From a virus, in the IMG/VR virus record IMGVR_UViG_3300042924_000276, positions 1-26,345 of that record: a stretch of 26,345 bases of DNA; one strand, written 5' to 3'. Shown piece after piece: positions 9,479 through 16,390 of this stretch. The translations under genes and the position numbers were made by a program. Numbering within the stretch: position 1 is the first letter of the stretch; each line of letters begins with the position of its first letter. The notes beneath the pieces were generated by a model. The model was not told the DNA's origin and made no database searches. It saw nothing but the letters and a program-made list of their open reading frames with translations.

Positions 9479-10206
9479 TGGCAATTGATAATCCAGTAGG
9501 ACGAGGAACTAACTCGTCCAATGCTGTGCCTAACACACCGTCATTAGGCGGTAACGTGTTGCCACCTATCTCTTCTGCATGGGCAAACAACATTAATAAC
9601 AGACTAACCGATGCTCGCATTGGTCTTGCTCCTACATCATTTCAGCAGAGTGCCAGTCTAGTTGACAGTTTTACTAAGCCTCAGTTAACCAACATTGCCA
9701 AGGTTCTTAAGAGCCTAGGGTACAGCAAGTCACAGATTTCTACTGGTATGAAGGTTAAGGATATCTTAGTATCTGACTTTGCTACAACCTTGGCAGGTTC
9801 TAAGACATACAATGATTTTGTAAATTCAGTATCAGTTGACGTACTTACAGGGCTTAACACAGATGCTAGGGCAAACGTACCAACTCAGACTATTCAGAAG
9901 TATGACCCAGTTGTACTTGGCAAGCTGATTGATAATATTTATCAGGCAACATTAGGAGAGCCAGCAAGTGAAGAGCAAAAGGCTTTGCGCCTAGCCGAAC
10001 TTGAAGGCATGATTAATACTGGTACAACCACAACGACCAAGAAGGTTGGCGGTAAGAACGTTGTCACAGTAACTCCAGGCTTTAGCCAAGAGCGTGCAAC
10101 AGCAAATATTGAGGAACAACTAAAGGAAATGAACCCTGATGAGTTCGACCGTAAAAAGCGTATTGATTTCCAAGGTTGGCTATCACAGAATGTGCAGGGT
10201 GCATAA
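9478..10206 (+). CDS. Probable internal virion protein
   Basis: A 242-residue protein whose ATG overlaps the TAA of the giant ejection gene (TAATG), with a GAGGAG ribosome site inside the upstream coding end. The first 60 residues are Asn/Ser/Pro-rich and probably disordered. Helical segments follow (LTNIAKVLKSLGYSKSQIS; IDNIYQATLGEPASEEQKAL). After these comes a threonine run (TGTTTTTKK), then a segment ending in a charged helix (EEQLKEMNPDEFDRKKRIDF). The pattern recalls structural proteins of actinobacterial phages, from memory only. As the second gene of a translationally coupled set of four, it is most simply a smaller ejection or core protein. Confidence 0.75.
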   Translation: MAIDNPVGRGTNSSNAVPNTPSLGGNVLPPISSAWANNINNRLTDARIGLAPTSFQQSASLVDSFTKPQLTNIAKVLKSLGYSKSQISTGMKVKDILVSDFATTLAGSKTYNDFVNSVSVDVLTGLNTDARANVPTQTIQKYDPVVLGKLIDNIYQATLGEPASEEQKALRLAELEGMINTGTTTTTKKVGGKNVVTVTPGFSQERATANIEEQLKEMNPDEFDRKKRIDFQGWLSQNVQGA

Positions 10207-11132
10207 TGGCTAGAGTAAATACAACAACCATTGAAGGTATCAATGCAGCATCAGGATTTGATACAGTATCTGACACAGCATCTGACACAGGTGTAGCAAC
10301 TGCTATATCCTATGGAATTAGCGAAGCACTACTCGGCGCCTATCCTGAATTGCAGGAAGTTTATGCGCTATTCAAGCAGAACAAAACAGCAGCAGCTCTT
10401 GAAGCGCTATATAGGACTAACTATTATAAAAACCTTAGCCCAACAGTTAAGTCACGTAGCAAGTTAAAGTTAGAACAACCTGGCGTATATGCTGATTCAT
10501 TTGAGAAGTACAAGTTAGGTGCTAGAAAACGTCTAGTACAAACTGGTATTAAAATTGATGATGCTACACTTAATACTTTAGCACAGCAGGCATATGACCA
10601 AGGTCTAGATGACAACCAGTTTGACATGCTACTCAAGACATCAGGAAAGATTCTTGGTTATGGTGGCACAACAGTAGGTAATATATCTACCCTGCAAGCA
10701 TACTCCCGTTCTTTTGGTGTAGACAATATGTTTAACAAATCATTCTGGGATACGCAATCAGCAGAACTTGCTATTGGTAATACAACAACCCAGGATATTG
10801 AAGCACAGATTCGCGAGACTGCAGCAAGTGCATACCCATCATACGCTGAATCAATTCGTAAGGGTGTATCAGTTGACGCACTATCATCTGCATACAAGGC
10901 TTCTTACTCATCTATCCTAGAGGTAGACCCTGACTCAATAACGTACAATGACCCACGTCTTCGCCGTGCATTACAATACATCGACCCAAAGACAGGACAA
11001 CCAGGAGTTATGCCTATCTGGCAGTTTGAAAAAGAACTACGTTCGTCACCTGATTGGCCATACACGAACAACGCTCGCGACACTATCGACTCATTAACCC
11101 TTAAAGTATTCCGTGATATGGGGATTGCATAA
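10206..11132 (+). CDS. Probable internal virion protein
   Basis: 308 residues, starting MARVNTTTIEGIN at the ATG that overlaps the previous stop (TAATG). An in-frame TTG 30 bases upstream would add ten residues (MAITECAGCI). It is rejected because the ATG fits the coupling seen across this cluster and because the longer form would overlap the upstream gene more deeply. The protein is mostly helical. It has an Ala-rich segment near 20-60, conserved-looking aromatic and charged patches (SRSFGVDNMFNKSFWD) and a C-terminal region (WQFEKELRSSPDWPYTNNA) of a type recalled from actinophage virion proteins. No catalytic motif is visible. It probably belongs to the same ejection complex as its neighbours. 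Confidence 0.78.
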   Translation: MARVNTTTIEGINAASGFDTVSDTASDTGVATAISYGISEALLGAYPELQEVYALFKQNKTAAALEALYRTNYYKNLSPTVKSRSKLKLEQPGVYADSFEKYKLGARKRLVQTGIKIDDATLNTLAQQAYDQGLDDNQFDMLLKTSGKILGYGGTTVGNISTLQAYSRSFGVDNMFNKSFWDTQSAELAIGNTTTQDIEAQIRETAASAYPSYAESIRKGVSVDALSSAYKASYSSILEVDPDSITYNDPRLRRALQYIDPKTGQPGVMPIWQFEKELRSSPDWPYTNNARDTIDSLTLKVFRDMGIA

Positions 11133-12427
11133 TGGCTAGAATTAATCCAGAATTACAGATGATTGATGGCGGTGGCGAAGTTGTCATGGGCACAAAGTCA
11201 TCTCAAACAGCGCAGGTTGATACATTGCCATCTCCAGTTGGCGAGGATGACCCACGTTACTATACAGTAAAAGTTGGCACAACAGGTAAGACATCAGCGC
11301 AACTTGCTGCTCTTGCTAACGCTGAAAATACAGCAAGAGTTATTAATGAGAATGCGACTGGTGTAACAGCTGTTATTGACCCAGGTACAGGTAGAGTTGT
11401 TACTACAAAGAAGACATCAACTTCAACAACTCCTCCGCCTCCCCCGCCACCAACTCCTCAGAATATTACTGACCCTGCGGTTCTAGCCTTAATTCAATCC
11501 TTGCAATCACAAATTGCAAACTTAACTAATGCACAAAGAACAGCACAAGACCAGGCCACTCAAGCAGCAACTCTAGCTGCAGCAGAAAAGGCTAAGCAGG
11601 CAGAGCAACAGCGTAGGTCAATCGTCGATGTCCTTTCTGACCGATTCAAAAAATACGGTCTAGGCAGTCTAATCAATAAGATTAAAGACTTGGCAATTGA
11701 TGGTGCAACAGAGGCAACAATTACCCTAGCACTACAAGAGTCAGAGGAATACAAGACACGTTTTAAGGCTAACGAAGCACGCATTGCTAAGGGTCTTGCA
11801 GTTCTTACTCCTGCAGAATACCTAAATAACGAAGATGGATACCGCCAGGTTCTACGTTCATACGGATTAAAGCAGTTCGATACAGACGCATATGTCCAGC
11901 AGTTCATTGCTAATGACATGTCTCCAACAGAGTTTTCTAACCGTGTGGTTACAGCAGTACAGCGCGTACAGAATGCTGACCCTGCGATTGTACAGCAACT
12001 ACGTCAGTTCTATGGCATTGGTCAGCAAGACCTTGTTGCTTATGTGCTTGACCCAGAGCAACAGTTCCAGAAGATTCAACGTCAGGTTTCTGCAGCTGAG
12101 ATTGGTGTAGCAGCAGCACGTCAAGGACTACAGGCTGGTGTATCTGTTGCTGAACAACTAGCAGCACAGGGTGTTACACAAGCGGAAGCACAGAAGGGTT
12201 ATGCAACTATTGCAGATATCCTTCCTACTGCTGAGAAACTTTCTGATATCTATGGCAAGACTCTGGATACTTATGGTCAGTCAGAAGCTGAGCAAGAAGT
12301 GTTCAATAGCCTAGCATCAGCACAACGTAAGCGTCAACGACTTACAGCACGTGAAGTAGCATCCTTTAGTGGTGCTGCAGGCACAAACAGAACAAGTCTT
12401 ACATCACCAACTGTAGGACAATTCTAG
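11132..12427 (+). CDS. Probable internal virion protein with polyproline linker
   Basis: 431 residues, the last of four genes joined by TAATG overlaps. The N-terminal 95 residues include Thr/Ser-rich disordered sequence and then a polyproline run (PPPPPPPTP, about residues 100-108). A long Gln/Ala-rich helix probably forming a coiled coil follows (about 112-160, e.g. QSQIANLTNAQRTAQDQATQ). The rest is helical, with segments such as ESEEYKTRFKANEARIA and a Gln/Ala-rich C-terminal third. A coiled coil joined to a rigid proline linker suits an elongated core or ejection-channel component. No enzyme motif was seen. The gene is followed by the longest untranslated gap in the head region. Confidence 0.78.
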   Translation: MARINPELQMIDGGGEVVMGTKSSQTAQVDTLPSPVGEDDPRYYTVKVGTTGKTSAQLAALANAENTARVINENATGVTAVIDPGTGRVVTTKKTSTSTTPPPPPPPTPQNITDPAVLALIQSLQSQIANLTNAQRTAQDQATQAATLAAAEKAKQAEQQRRSIVDVLSDRFKKYGLGSLINKIKDLAIDGATEATITLALQESEEYKTRFKANEARIAKGLAVLTPAEYLNNEDGYRQVLRSYGLKQFDTDAYVQQFIANDMSPTEFSNRVVTAVQRVQNADPAIVQQLRQFYGIGQQDLVAYVLDPEQQFQKIQRQVSAAEIGVAAARQGLQAGVSVAEQLAAQGVTQAEAQKGYATIADILPTAEKLSDIYGKTLDTYGQSEAEQEVFNSLASAQRKRQRLTAREVASFSGAAGTNRTSLTSPTVGQF

Positions 12428-12544
12428 AATCCTGAACGGACCTATCGGCCCCGTCAGAGTAATAGACCGATAGTAGGAGCCAGCCAATTTCCCCGAATTG
12501 AACTGTGGCCTGCGAACTAACAACGAATAGAAGGGTGGGTTGCT
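12428..12544 (+). promoter_or_regulatory. 117-base structured leader before the scaffold gene
   Basis: A non-coding gap in an otherwise overlapping operon. It contains a 7-bp stem (CTATCGG at 12442-12448 with CCGATAG at 12467-12473, 18-base loop) and a second short stem (CAATT at 12485-12489 with AATTG at 12496-12500, loop TCCCCG). Neither is followed by a T run, so this is not an obvious terminator, and no TTGACA/TATAAT pair was found. It leads into the GAAGGGTGGG ribosome site of the scaffold gene. It could be a 5' UTR element, an RNA processing site or a phage-specific promoter separating the strongly needed scaffold and capsid mRNA from the ejection genes. The function is inferred. Confidence 0.45.
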
Positions 12545-13018
12545 ATGAGCAACAACTACTGGGACGACGAAGACGATGACCAAGATAACGACAACGACAC
12601 ACAACTGGACGGAAGTGACTTACTTAAAAAGTTACGTAAAGCCAAGCGTGCAGACGAGAAGCGTATCAAGGAACTTACTGAGCAACTTGAGGGATTTTCC
12701 AAGGCGCAGCGTGAGTCAACCGTCAAGTCAGTACTAGAAAAGAAGGGTGTAAACCAGAAGGCAGCACGTCTAGTCCTCAAGGATTTAGATGGTGATTTTT
12801 CAGAAGAGGCAGTTTCAAACTGGCTAGACGAGAACGCTGACCTATTTGGTATAGAGGTATCACAGAAACGTGACGAACAAAACCTTGCGACGCTACGTCA
12901 GCAGGATGTCATGACACAGAATGCCGTTACACCAGACCGAGCACAGGACTTAGAACAGCGCATGGACAATGCAGGTTCTATGGAGGAACTCCTCGCCCTG
13001 ATGCAGTCAGAAAAATAA
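12545..13018 (+). CDS. Scaffold protein
   Basis: A 157-residue, highly charged protein immediately upstream of the major capsid gene. The first 25 residues are strongly acidic (DDEDDDQDNDND). A Lys/Glu-rich helical region predicting a coiled coil follows (about 28-70, e.g. RADEKRIKELTEQLEGF), then an acidic middle and a short C-terminal helix (EELLALMQ). Small size, acidity, coiled coil and position directly before the capsid gene are the standard signs of an internal assembly scaffold. These proteins have little sequence conservation, so the call rests on those features. It could be a substrate of the Ntn hydrolase encoded at 3727. The gap to the capsid gene is 31 bases with an AAGGAG site. 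Confidence 0.8.
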   Translation: MSNNYWDDEDDDQDNDNDTQLDGSDLLKKLRKAKRADEKRIKELTEQLEGFSKAQRESTVKSVLEKKGVNQKAARLVLKDLDGDFSEEAVSNWLDENADLFGIEVSQKRDEQNLATLRQQDVMTQNAVTPDRAQDLEQRMDNAGSMEELLALMQSEK

Positions 13019-13049
13019 TATCCGTTCATAGTCAAGGAGACTAAAAAAC

Positions 13050-14252
13050 ATGCCTAACGCATATACAGATACCTCGAGCACGTCGCTCGGCGGTACAGTT
13101 GGCGGCGCAGGTCTCGTACAAAAGGCGTATGACCGCCTTCTCGAGTTCGCTCTCCGTTCAGAACCCCTAATTCGTTCTGTCGCAGATAAGCGCCCAGCAA
13201 AGCAAGCAATCCCAGGTTCAACAGTAGTTCTACAGAAGTACGTTGACCTAGACACAAAGACATCAACACTAACAGAGACAGTTGACCCAGATGCAGTAGC
13301 ATTGTCAACACCAACATCTGTTACAGTGACACTTAACGAGTACGGTAACGCTGTACTTGTAACACGTGCGTTGGAACTATTCTCTCTAGCAGATGTAGAC
13401 CCAGCAATCGCTAACATCATTGCATACAACCTAGCCGATTCTATCGACGTAGTTGCAATGAACACACTTCGCTCAGGTTCAAACAACATCTTCGCAGGCA
13501 ATGCAACAGCAACTGCTAACGTAGATGCAGCCGATACACTAGACTCAGCAGACATCCGCAAGGCTGTTGCTAAGCTACGTGCTAACAAGGCTAAGGGCCG
13601 TCGCGGAAATGCATACTGGGTTGGTATCCACCCAGAAGTTTCACACGACCTTCGTGCAGAGACAGGCGACCTTGGATGGCGCTACCCACAGTCACAGTCT
13701 GCTTCAGAAGCAAGCAAGATTTGGGCTGGAGAAATCGGTGAGTACGAAGGCGCATTCTTCGTAGAGTCATCACGTTTGTACAACGCTAAGTCAGGTGCAG
13801 ACCAGTCAGCATTGGCAACAACAGCAGTAACAGTAGCAGGAACATCAGCTGGATTCACATTCGGCGTTGCTTCATCTGCAGTTATCGCAACACGCGCTGA
13901 AGTTGGTGACAAGATTGCAGGAACAGGTATCGCTTCAGGTGCTAAGATTACTGCTATCACTACATCAGGTTCAACAACTACATTTACTGTAGACACAGCA
14001 AACACAGCAGCAGTAACAGTTTCAACAACTGTAACTGTAACACCAGTAACACGTGTCTTCGACACAATCGTTGCAGGTTCACAGGCAATGGCAGAAGCTG
14101 TAGCTGAAGAGCCACACGTAGTTATCGGTAACGTAACTGATAAGTTGATGCGCTTCCGCCCAATGGGTTGGTACGGCGTACTTGGCTTCGCAGTATACCG
14201 TGACGAGGCTCTATACCGAATCACATCAGGTTCATCAATCGCTGCTCTCTAG
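13050..14252 (+). CDS. Major capsid protein, N4-gp56-type, with inserted domain
   Basis: A 400-residue protein with an AAGGAG site 5' of its ATG. The N-terminal half shows the pattern of the N4-gp56 major capsid family: an early helix (QKAYDRLLEFALRSEPLI), a segment PGSTVVLQKYVDL, then TLTETVDPDAV and TLNEYGNAVLVTRALEL, as in HK97-fold shells. A segment at about residues 252-333 (from SALATTAVTVAG to TVTVTPVTRVF) is a Thr/Ala/Val-rich, beta-type sequence that splits the C-terminal part. It looks like an inserted Ig-like or decoration domain. The core resumes with IVAGSQAMAEAV and ends VYRDEALYRITSG. The codon choice is strict and repetitive, as expected of the most highly expressed phage gene. 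A strong hairpin follows the stop. Confidence 0.9.
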   Translation: MPNAYTDTSSTSLGGTVGGAGLVQKAYDRLLEFALRSEPLIRSVADKRPAKQAIPGSTVVLQKYVDLDTKTSTLTETVDPDAVALSTPTSVTVTLNEYGNAVLVTRALELFSLADVDPAIANIIAYNLADSIDVVAMNTLRSGSNNIFAGNATATANVDAADTLDSADIRKAVAKLRANKAKGRRGNAYWVGIHPEVSHDLRAETGDLGWRYPQSQSASEASKIWAGEIGEYEGAFFVESSRLYNAKSGADQSALATTAVTVAGTSAGFTFGVASSAVIATRAEVGDKIAGTGIASGAKITAITTSGSTTTFTVDTANTAAVTVSTTVTVTPVTRVFDTIVAGSQAMAEAVAEEPHVVIGNVTDKLMRFRPMGWYGVLGFAVYRDEALYRITSGSSIAAL

Positions 14253-14266
14253 TAGTTAATTGACTG

Positions 14267-14290
14267 CAGGGCTAGGGAAACCTAGCCTTG
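14267..14290 (+). terminator. Hairpin with GAAA tetraloop after capsid gene
   Basis: A 10-bp stem with one G-U pair closes on a GAAA tetraloop: the core is GGCTAGG (14270-14276), loop 14277-14280, CCTAGCC (14281-14287), with further pairs out to C14267-G14290. It lies 14 bases after the capsid stop. No T run follows (TGGTGAGTCC), so it is more likely a partial terminator, a 3' stabiliser or a processing site that raises capsid mRNA relative to downstream genes than an intrinsic terminator. Confidence 0.5.
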
Positions 14291-14315
14291 TGGTGAGTCC
14301 ACTAAAGGAGGAGTC

Positions 14316-14585
14316 ATGACAGATTACATCTTCGAGACACCAACTGTCGACGAAGGATTTGAAGGAGTTCAGCGACTCTTTACATTCTACAAGTTAACAC
14401 GTGGCATTAGTATCATCAGAGTTAATGGAACTTACCGTCAGGTGCGTTATCCATACGATGGTGACTTAGACACCTACCAGGAAGTATATCTTGGTGGTAG
14501 TAAGTACACCGTAGATGACGCAACAAAAGCAGCACTTATTGCTGGTGGCGTTGGGGTAACGGAAGCAAACTTCACAGCAATATAG
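14316..14585 (+). CDS. Small head-associated hypothetical protein
   Basis: 89 residues behind a strong AAAGGAGGAG site, the first gene after the capsid hairpin. It reads as a compact beta-rich protein with motifs FYKLTRGISIIRVNGTYRQVRYP and a C-terminal VYLGGSKYTVDD followed by an Ala/Gly tail. From memory, small proteins with this layout commonly follow the capsid gene in actinobacterial phages, where their function is unknown. That resemblance was not checked by a search. A head completion, decoration or adaptor role is possible. Confidence 0.75.
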   Translation: MTDYIFETPTVDEGFEGVQRLFTFYKLTRGISIIRVNGTYRQVRYPYDGDLDTYQEVYLGGSKYTVDDATKAALIAGGVGVTEANFTAI

Positions 14586-14592
14586 GGGACAT

Positions 14593-15039
14593 ATGGGACA
14601 CGAACACGCAAGTAAGGTTCTTGAGTGGGGATATAAATTAGTAGATGGAGACATGATTCCATACTCAGCGTTATATGGGTGTGTGTATTGTGATGCTACA
14701 TCAACTGAACCGTTTCCCGATGAGAACGATATCTTTATAGACCACACCAAGTGTGGGCCTGATTGCTTTGGCTGTAAAGCCAGAGGACTTCAGATGAATA
14801 CTGGCGATGCTAACAGTCAGCGAAATGCTCCACGTAAGCGTTTCGAAAGTGAACTATCTGCATATGCTAACGCGAAGGCACAGGGCATTCAGCCTGGTGG
14901 AACTTCGATGGAAAAGATTCGTGAGGCAGAAGCAGCCTCCGAAGTATTGAATAAGCCATACAATGCTAATTCAATGCCAGATGCAAAGAACATAAATCAA
15001 TCAACCGCAGCGGTAATGAAAGAGATAGGACAAGTATAA
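14593..15039 (+). CDS. Zinc-ribbon-like hypothetical protein
   Basis: 148 residues. The N-terminal half holds a clear metal-ligand pattern: C30-x2-C33, H51, C54, C58 and C61 (the last three in KCGPDCFGCKARG). This suggests one or two zinc sites, or a treble-clef or ribbon fold. The C-terminal half is charged and helical (RFESELSAYANAKAQGIQ; MEKIREAEAASEVLN). The ATG follows a GGGGACAT site 7 bases after the previous stop, and its own stop overlaps the next start (TAATG). The CxxDCFGCK signature is recalled from actinophage proteins of unknown function. It could be a DNA-binding or structural protein, or a host-directed factor made late. No catalytic site is visible. Confidence 0.75.
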   Translation: MGHEHASKVLEWGYKLVDGDMIPYSALYGCVYCDATSTEPFPDENDIFIDHTKCGPDCFGCKARGLQMNTGDANSQRNAPRKRFESELSAYANAKAQGIQPGGTSMEKIREAEAASEVLNKPYNANSMPDAKNINQSTAAVMKEIGQV

Positions 15040-15191
15040 TGCCAAAAGTAGGAATGAAGGAATTCGCATACACAGCAAAAGGAATGGCAATGGCTAAGGC
15101 TGAGGCTAAGAAAACTGGCAAGCCAATGAAGAAGGCTGCTAAGAAAGTTGCTAAGAAGATGGTTATGAAGAAGATGGGCAAGAAGAAGTAA
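15039..15191 (+). CDS. Very basic Lys-rich mini-protein (50 aa)
   Basis: A 50-residue frame whose ATG overlaps the preceding TAA (TAATG) and whose stop abuts the next ATG at 15192. About 40 percent of its residues are Lys, in Ala/Lys/Met repeats (KKAAKKVAKKMVMKKMGKKK), like the tails of histone H1 or HU-type proteins. It starts a run of five basic mini-proteins. The overlap at one end and the zero gap at the other make it convincing despite its size. DNA condensation in the head or nucleic-acid binding in the cell is inferred from charge alone. Confidence 0.75.
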   Translation: MPKVGMKEFAYTAKGMAMAKAEAKKTGKPMKKAAKKVAKKMVMKKMGKKK

Positions 15192-15431
15192 ATGGCTTCT
15201 CCAAAACCAAAAGTAACTCCAAAGCCTAAACCAAAGGCTTCACCGCAAGCCACTAAAAAGTCTGAGGTTGTTGTTACAACTGGACGTGGCTCAACTATTA
15301 AAATGGGTGACTTAGGCAGGGTAACACCTACGCCTACAGCAAAGCCTCGTATTGGTGTAATCAAGGAGTACTCTCCTAAAGAATATCAAAAACTTCTTGA
15401 AGATATTGTAAAGCAAAATAAAAATCGATAG
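15192..15431 (+). CDS. Basic Pro/Lys-rich small protein
   Basis: 79 residues. The first 25 are an alternating Lys/Pro tract (SPKPKVTPKPKPKASPQ) typical of disordered, nucleic-acid-binding tails. A short beta-like part follows (VVVTTGRGSTIKMGDLG), then a helix (SPKEYQKLLEDIVKQNKNR). It starts immediately after the previous stop with no spacer, so it is probably translated by coupling. No family recognised. The segment SEVVVTTGRGSTIKMG loosely parallels SHVVVAKEGSKVKTIRFG in the next gene, hinting that the two share an ancestral domain. Confidence 0.72.
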   Translation: MASPKPKVTPKPKPKASPQATKKSEVVVTTGRGSTIKMGDLGRVTPTPTAKPRIGVIKEYSPKEYQKLLEDIVKQNKNR

Positions 15432-15439
15432 GAATTAAA

Positions 15440-15697
15440 ATGGCAGACCCAAGACTAAAGCGAGCAGGAGTATCAGGCTTTAACAAGCCTAAGCGTACAC
15501 CAAACCACCCCAAGAAGAGCCACGTAGTTGTGGCTAAAGAAGGTAGTAAGGTTAAAACTATTCGCTTTGGTCAACAGGGTGTGACTGGCGATAGACAACC
15601 AACAAAACGCCAAGCCTCCTTTAAGGCTCGCCACGCAAAGAATATTGCCAAGGGCAAGATGTCTGCTGCATACTGGGCGGATAAAGTTAAATGGTAG
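15440..15697 (+). CDS. Basic small protein, conserved phage type
   Basis: 85 residues, Lys/Arg-rich, starting MADPRLKRAGVSGFNKPKRT. Its C-terminal half (RQASFKARHAKNIAKGKMSAAYWADKVKW) is of a kind I recall in many aquatic phages next to head or tail genes, without a known function. The recurring layout is a basic N-terminus, a short beta hairpin, then a helix ending in aromatic residues. The ribosome site is AGGAATT, 8 bases after the previous gene. The end overlaps the next gene by 7 bases (ATGGTAG). A packaged DNA-binding protein is the simplest guess. Confidence 0.78.
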   Translation: MADPRLKRAGVSGFNKPKRTPNHPKKSHVVVAKEGSKVKTIRFGQQGVTGDRQPTKRQASFKARHAKNIAKGKMSAAYWADKVKW

Positions 15698-15879
15698 CAA
15701 AGAAAAAGGCTAAGTCAAAAGTCAATGCTGCTGGCAACTATACCAAGCCTGGCATGCGTGCTTCTTTGTTTAAGAAGATTAAGGCAGGTTCAAAGGGTGG
15801 AGACCCTGGCGAATGGTCTGCTCGTAAGGCTCAGTTGCTTGCAACTCAGTACAAGAAAGCAGGAGGCGGTTACAAGTAA
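15691..15879 (+). CDS. Basic small protein with WSARKAQ motif
   Basis: 62 residues, overlapping the previous gene by 7 bases and the next by the TAATG junction. A Lys-rich start (MVAKKKAKSKVNAAG) leads into RASLFKKIKAGSKGGDPGEWSARKAQLLATQYKKAGGG. The second part, with its Gly-Pro-Gly turn, Trp and repeated Lys/Gln helix, is of a type recalled from many phages and a few giant viruses, with no known role. It is probably another nucleic-acid-binding or virion protein. No enzyme signature. Confidence 0.78.
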   Translation: MVAKKKAKSKVNAAGNYTKPGMRASLFKKIKAGSKGGDPGEWSARKAQLLATQYKKAGGGYK

Positions 15880-16115
15880 TGGCACTCGCTAAGTCACAAA
15901 AGTCCTTAAAGAAATGGACCAAAGAAGAGTGGACAACTTCTGATGGTAAGCCATCTAAAGGCAAGAAAAGATATTTGCCCAAGAAGGCATGGTCTGCATT
16001 GAGTGCATCTGAAAAGAAAGCAACTAATCAGGCTAAAGCTGCAGGTAATGCAAAGGGTAAGCAGTTTGTAAAACAACCAAAGTCCATAGCGAAGAAAGCT
16101 GCGAGGTTTAGATAA
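15879..16115 (+). CDS. Basic small protein with Trp-rich KKWTKEEW motif
   Basis: 78 residues. An N-terminal KSLKKWTKEEWTTSDGKPS is followed by KRYLPKKAWSALSASEKKAT and a very basic C-terminus (KQFVKQPKSIAKKAARFR). The pattern, recalled from memory, recurs in small proteins of cyanophages and other aquatic phages. Both ends are TAATG junctions. It is the last of the five basic proteins. Its function is unknown; packaging with the genome or binding of host nucleic acid is inferred. Confidence 0.78.
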   Translation: MALAKSQKSLKKWTKEEWTTSDGKPSKGKKRYLPKKAWSALSASEKKATNQAKAAGNAKGKQFVKQPKSIAKKAARFR

Positions 16116-16390
16116 TGGCAACAGGAGTAGCAGGTAGCACATTTGCTGACGAGTTGAATCGTCTTGCAAATGGAGGAACATACCCAACACCAGATGTATA
16201 CCAATCCGAACAAGGTGCAGCAAATAATTATGCTGACACTAGTGGCTTAGGTATTATAGCAGCACTAAATATTAAGGCTAGCGCAAATCGTCAGCCTAAG
16301 GATTACAAGATGATGAACGCTGTCTGTAATGAACTAGCAGGGACTACTGGACTATCGGCAGTTGTTGCCTTAAGGAGCATAGACCTATGA
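16115..16390 (+). CDS. Hypothetical protein before the tail adaptor
   Basis: 91 residues with near-neutral composition, unlike the basic genes before it. It is Ala/Gly/Asn-rich and probably helical (ADELNRLANGG; GLGIIAALNIKA; MMNAVCNELAGT). The start overlaps the previous stop (TAATG) and the end overlaps the next start (ATGA at 16387), with an AAGGAG site for that gene inside its end. No family recognised. Strict coupling to the adaptor gene suggests a head-tail joining or structural role. Confidence 0.75.
   Translation: MATGVAGSTFADELNRLANGGTYPTPDVYQSEQGAANNYADTSGLGIIAALNIKASANRQPKDYKMMNAVCNELAGTTGLSAVVALRSIDL

Noticed and set aside
10176-10205. TTG start extending the 10206 gene
   Set aside because: It would overlap the upstream gene by 31 bases, while ATG 10206 shows the same TAATG coupling as its neighbours.
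13682-14224. 180-residue minus-strand frame over the capsid gene
   Set aside because: It is the antisense image of a Thr/Ala/Val-rich coding region. The plus-strand capsid gene is certain.
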